From the NCBI GenBank assembly GCA_026394435.1, contig JAPKYG010000179.1:1-8438 (forward strand): a stretch of DNA of 8,438 nt, in the 5' to 3' direction. The notes under the pieces were generated by a model, which worked only from the letters and a program-made list of their open reading frames with translations, searched no databases and was not told where the DNA came from. Every line of letters starts with the position of its first letter. Position 1 is the stretch's first letter. The translations under genes were made by a program, and so were the position numbers. This document shows, piece after piece, positions 6,907 through 8,438 of the stretch. Source of the DNA: Methanobacteriota archaeon (GTDB taxonomy: Archaea; Thermoplasmatota; E2; DHVEG-1).

Positions 6907-7379
6907 TAGTCGCCTCCATTTTGTTTAGAGGATGTCTCTTCAAGTTTTTTCTTTAGTTCAATCATTTTTAGTTCTCGGTTGATGGTAGAACGCTTGTAGT
7001 GTTCGAGTTCATTGATTTTTTCATATAACGTTTGTTGTGATTTTTCCAGGGTATCTAATAGAATGTTTGTTGTTTTTGCAAGCATTGTGAGTTCATCGTT
7101 TCCTTGTAGGGTAATGCGTTTTGATAGCTCTTTAGTTGTACTGATATCGAGAATGTTATTTTTGAGTTTTGTTAAGGGTAAGAGGACAAATTTTTCTAGG
7201 ATCACTATAACTGATATGAAGATGATGATGGCGATGGAGACGAGAAAAATGACCAGGTTTGATGTGGATGCAATACCTTGCAGGAAGATGTCTCTAGACT
7301 GTTCAACGCGAAGTATAAGGATGGGGTTGTCATGAATATCATAGATGAGACTGTATCCTGCTATGGTTGTTTTATTCAA
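6906..7379 (-). CDS. C-terminal half of a split CHASE4 sensor: end of sensor domain, TM, HAMP, coiled-coil tail
   Basis: The frame gives about 157 residues if counted from a TTG at 7379, but that TTG has no ribosome site and the frame is open further upstream (to about 7484), so it is best read as the continuation of the preceding gene. Contents: the membrane-proximal end of an extracytoplasmic sensor (GYSLIYDIHDNPILILRVEQ and SRDIFLQG), a TM helix (about 39-61), a HAMP linker (about 62-115, with its LLPLTKLKNNI start), and a coiled-coil tail (EKINELEHYKRSTINREL, then KMIELKKKLEE). It lacks kinase, PAS or methyl-accepting regions. The tail is almost the same as that of the PAS protein upstream. 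It ends one base into the start codon of the kinase, which suggests that it passes a signal to a partner, possibly that kinase. Whether the split gene still makes a protein is uncertain. Confidence 0.7.
   Translation of the reverse strand: MNKTTIAGYSLIYDIHDNPILILRVEQSRDIFLQGIASTSNLVIFLVSIAIIIFISVIVILEKFVLLPLTKLKNNILDISTTKELSKRITLQGNDELTMLAKTTNILLDTLEKSQQTLYEKINELEHYKRSTINRELKMIELKKKLEETSSKQNGGD
6913..6917 (-). promoter_or_regulatory. Shine-Dalgarno GGAGG for the histidine kinase
   Basis: GGAGG lies inside the last codons of the HAMP ORF, six bases before the kinase ATG at 6906. The TAATG junction and this site indicate coupled translation and fix the kinase start. Confidence 0.8.
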
Positions 7380-7897
7380 TGGTTGGATGAACTTCGATTT
7401 GTTTTCAGTAAGAAAATATTTTTGGGAAGAAGAATAACTCCTTGAACATAGCTTTTCGTGGAGTTGTGATGCAGCAGCCAGTCATGTTCGGTGAGCTCTT
7501 GCACCAAGGCCTGAGGTATCGGTGTTTCATTTTCGCTTTGTGAGTCGTAGGCTTTGCCAAAAACGAGGTCAAATGAAGTGTTGTAGAACATCATGATGTT
7601 TATTCCGATTCCTTGCAAAGATATATATTGGAGATTGGTATCGATATAATCCTGGTTTCGATCCTCGACGAAGGTGTAGGTGTCGTTCCACGCCGACCAA
7701 TCATACGACAGTTTTTTCAGGCCGTCAAATTCGTAAAAAAACACGTTTACTGTACGTTGTATGTTTCGATCAACTGATTGTTCCTCTACTTCTTGAAAAC
7801 TAGTAAGAATGATAGATTGGATAACCGTCGTAAGAAGGATAAACAGTAAGGTGAATATAACACCGAGTGTTATGAGTGTTTTTATACGAAGTTTCAT
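7376..7897 (-). CDS. N-terminal half of a split CHASE4-HAMP sensor (TM plus CHASE4 domain)
   Basis: The 173-aa ORF starts at an ATG with GGAG eight bases upstream (7906-7909). It has an N-terminal TM helix (about 7-31) and an extracytoplasmic CHASE4-type domain, recognised from DWSAWNDTYTF (66-76), YIDTNLQ (84-90) and the late GVILLPKNIFLL strand (153-164). CHASE4 is a ligand-sensing domain of prokaryotic transducers; its ligand is not predictable here. The frame then runs through an unlike tail (KTNRSSSNH) to a stop at 7376, exactly where the next frame carries the rest of the sensor, so I read this as one gene broken by a frameshift, probably with loss of some internal sequence. It follows the PAS gene by 34 nt. 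An alternative is a sequencing or assembly error. Confidence 0.75.
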   Translation of the reverse strand: MKLRIKTLITLGVIFTLLFILLTTVIQSIILTSFQEVEEQSVDRNIQRTVNVFFYEFDGLKKLSYDWSAWNDTYTFVEDRNQDYIDTNLQYISLQGIGINIMMFYNTSFDLVFGKAYDSQSENETPIPQALVQELTEHDWLLHHNSTKSYVQGVILLPKNIFLLKTNRSSSNH

Positions 7898-7931
7898 CTC
7901 AGATTCTCCTTTCCACTGTTAGGTTTCTTGT

Positions 7932-8438
7932 TCATAGTCCTTCATATCGTGGTTTTTGGTTCATTTGTTTACATAATTCGTTAATCTCTTTTTTTAACTC
8001 TATCATCTTATGCTCCCGACCTACCGTTAATTTCTTAAATCGTTCAAGTTCATCGATTTTTTCTTTTAACTCTTTTTCCGCCTTTTTTCGTTCAGTGATG
8101 TCTTTTGTTATGGCCATGAACGACAGAGGTTTTCCAGATGAATCTTGAATAACACTTGCGGAAATTTCGGCCTGAAACTCACTACCATCTTTTTTCAGAA
8201 ATGTATATTCTACGTTTTTTACTAACCCTATTTCAAGAGCTTTCTTCAAATACTCCAATGCCTTCTCGCGATCTTTCAGAACGATTAACTCAAGAGTGTT
8301 CTTGCCGATGATATCTTCCTTTGTAGAAAAACCAATCATATCTGCTGCTGCTTGATTACAATCGATAATAATTCCATTCAGATCAGTGACTGTAATATTA
8401 TCAGGGGATGAGTCAATTATTTTTCTTAGTTTTTCTTC
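7932..8438 (-). CDS. PAS-domain sensor protein with coiled-coil tail, C-terminal part
   Basis: The frame is open to the right edge, so only the last 168 residues are visible. They hold one PAS domain (about 1-120; opening with KLRKIIDSSPDNITVTD, with NGIIIDCNQAAADMIG and the closing FMAITKDITERKKAEKEL) followed by a coiled-coil tail (EKIDELERFKKLTVGRE, then HKMIELKKEINELCKQ) and a short end RYEGL. There is no kinase domain after the PAS, so this gene ends in the tail. The Met at 8339 is internal to the PAS domain and is not a start. The tail is of a type seen at the end of many prokaryotic PAS proteins, and it recurs in the next gene. The gene is the most upstream visible member of the sensor operon. 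More PAS or other sensory domains may lie beyond the edge. Confidence 0.88.
   Translation of the reverse strand, partial: EEKLRKIIDSSPDNITVTDLNGIIIDCNQAAADMIGFSTKEDIIGKNTLELIVLKDREKALEYLKKALEIGLVKNVEYTFLKKDGSEFQAEISASVIQDSSGKPLSFMAITKDITERKKAEKELKEKIDELERFKKLTVGREHKMIELKKEINELCKQMNQKPRYEGL

Overview
The window looks archaeal, probably a euryarchaeon of Thermoplasmatota or methanogen type. The reasons are an FlaI/ArlI-type secretion ATPase followed by an FlaJ/ArlJ-type membrane platform, a short ORF that is a clear match to the archaeal type IV pilin N-terminus, a NosD-like beta-helix plus PKD surface protein, TATA boxes placed about 25-30 nt before expected transcription starts, and GGAGG ribosome sites. 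The sequence is AT-rich. The lineage is inferred from gene style only. Every gene I can support is on the minus strand; the plus-strand ORFs are antisense shadows.

Read in the direction of transcription (high to low coordinates), the first block is a sensory cluster: the C-terminal part of a PAS-domain protein (7932-8438, running off the edge), a CHASE4-TM-HAMP-coiled-coil sensor broken into two frames (7376-7897 and 6906-7379), and a 7-TM/PAS/HisKA/HATPase histidine kinase (4969-6906). Spacing is 34 nt between the first two and a one-base overlap before the kinase, so this looks like one operon, and it ends in a hairpin-plus-T-run terminator at 4931-4964. No response regulator is present. 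The PAS protein and the CHASE4 protein share nearly the same C-terminal coiled-coil tail.

Next comes a 37-codon ORF (4741-4854) with its own strong TATA box and a ribosome site. It encodes only the signal peptide and hydrophobic start of an archaeal type IV pilin. It is followed by a separately promoted surface protein (3273-4577): Sec signal, NosD-like beta-helix, two PKD domains and a C-terminal membrane anchor.

The last block is a pilus/archaellum-like assembly pair: the ATPase (990-2939) and the platform protein (start 993, running off the left edge), coupled by an ATGA overlap. The promoter regions of the mini-pilin and of the ATPase carry repeated GTAAT-core elements, including a triple array spaced exactly 11 bp in the former and a three-half-site inverted cluster in the latter. 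This suggests common control of the mini-pilin and the assembly machine. The most unusual items are the mini-pilin, the phased GTAAT elements, the shared sensor tail and the broken CHASE4 gene.
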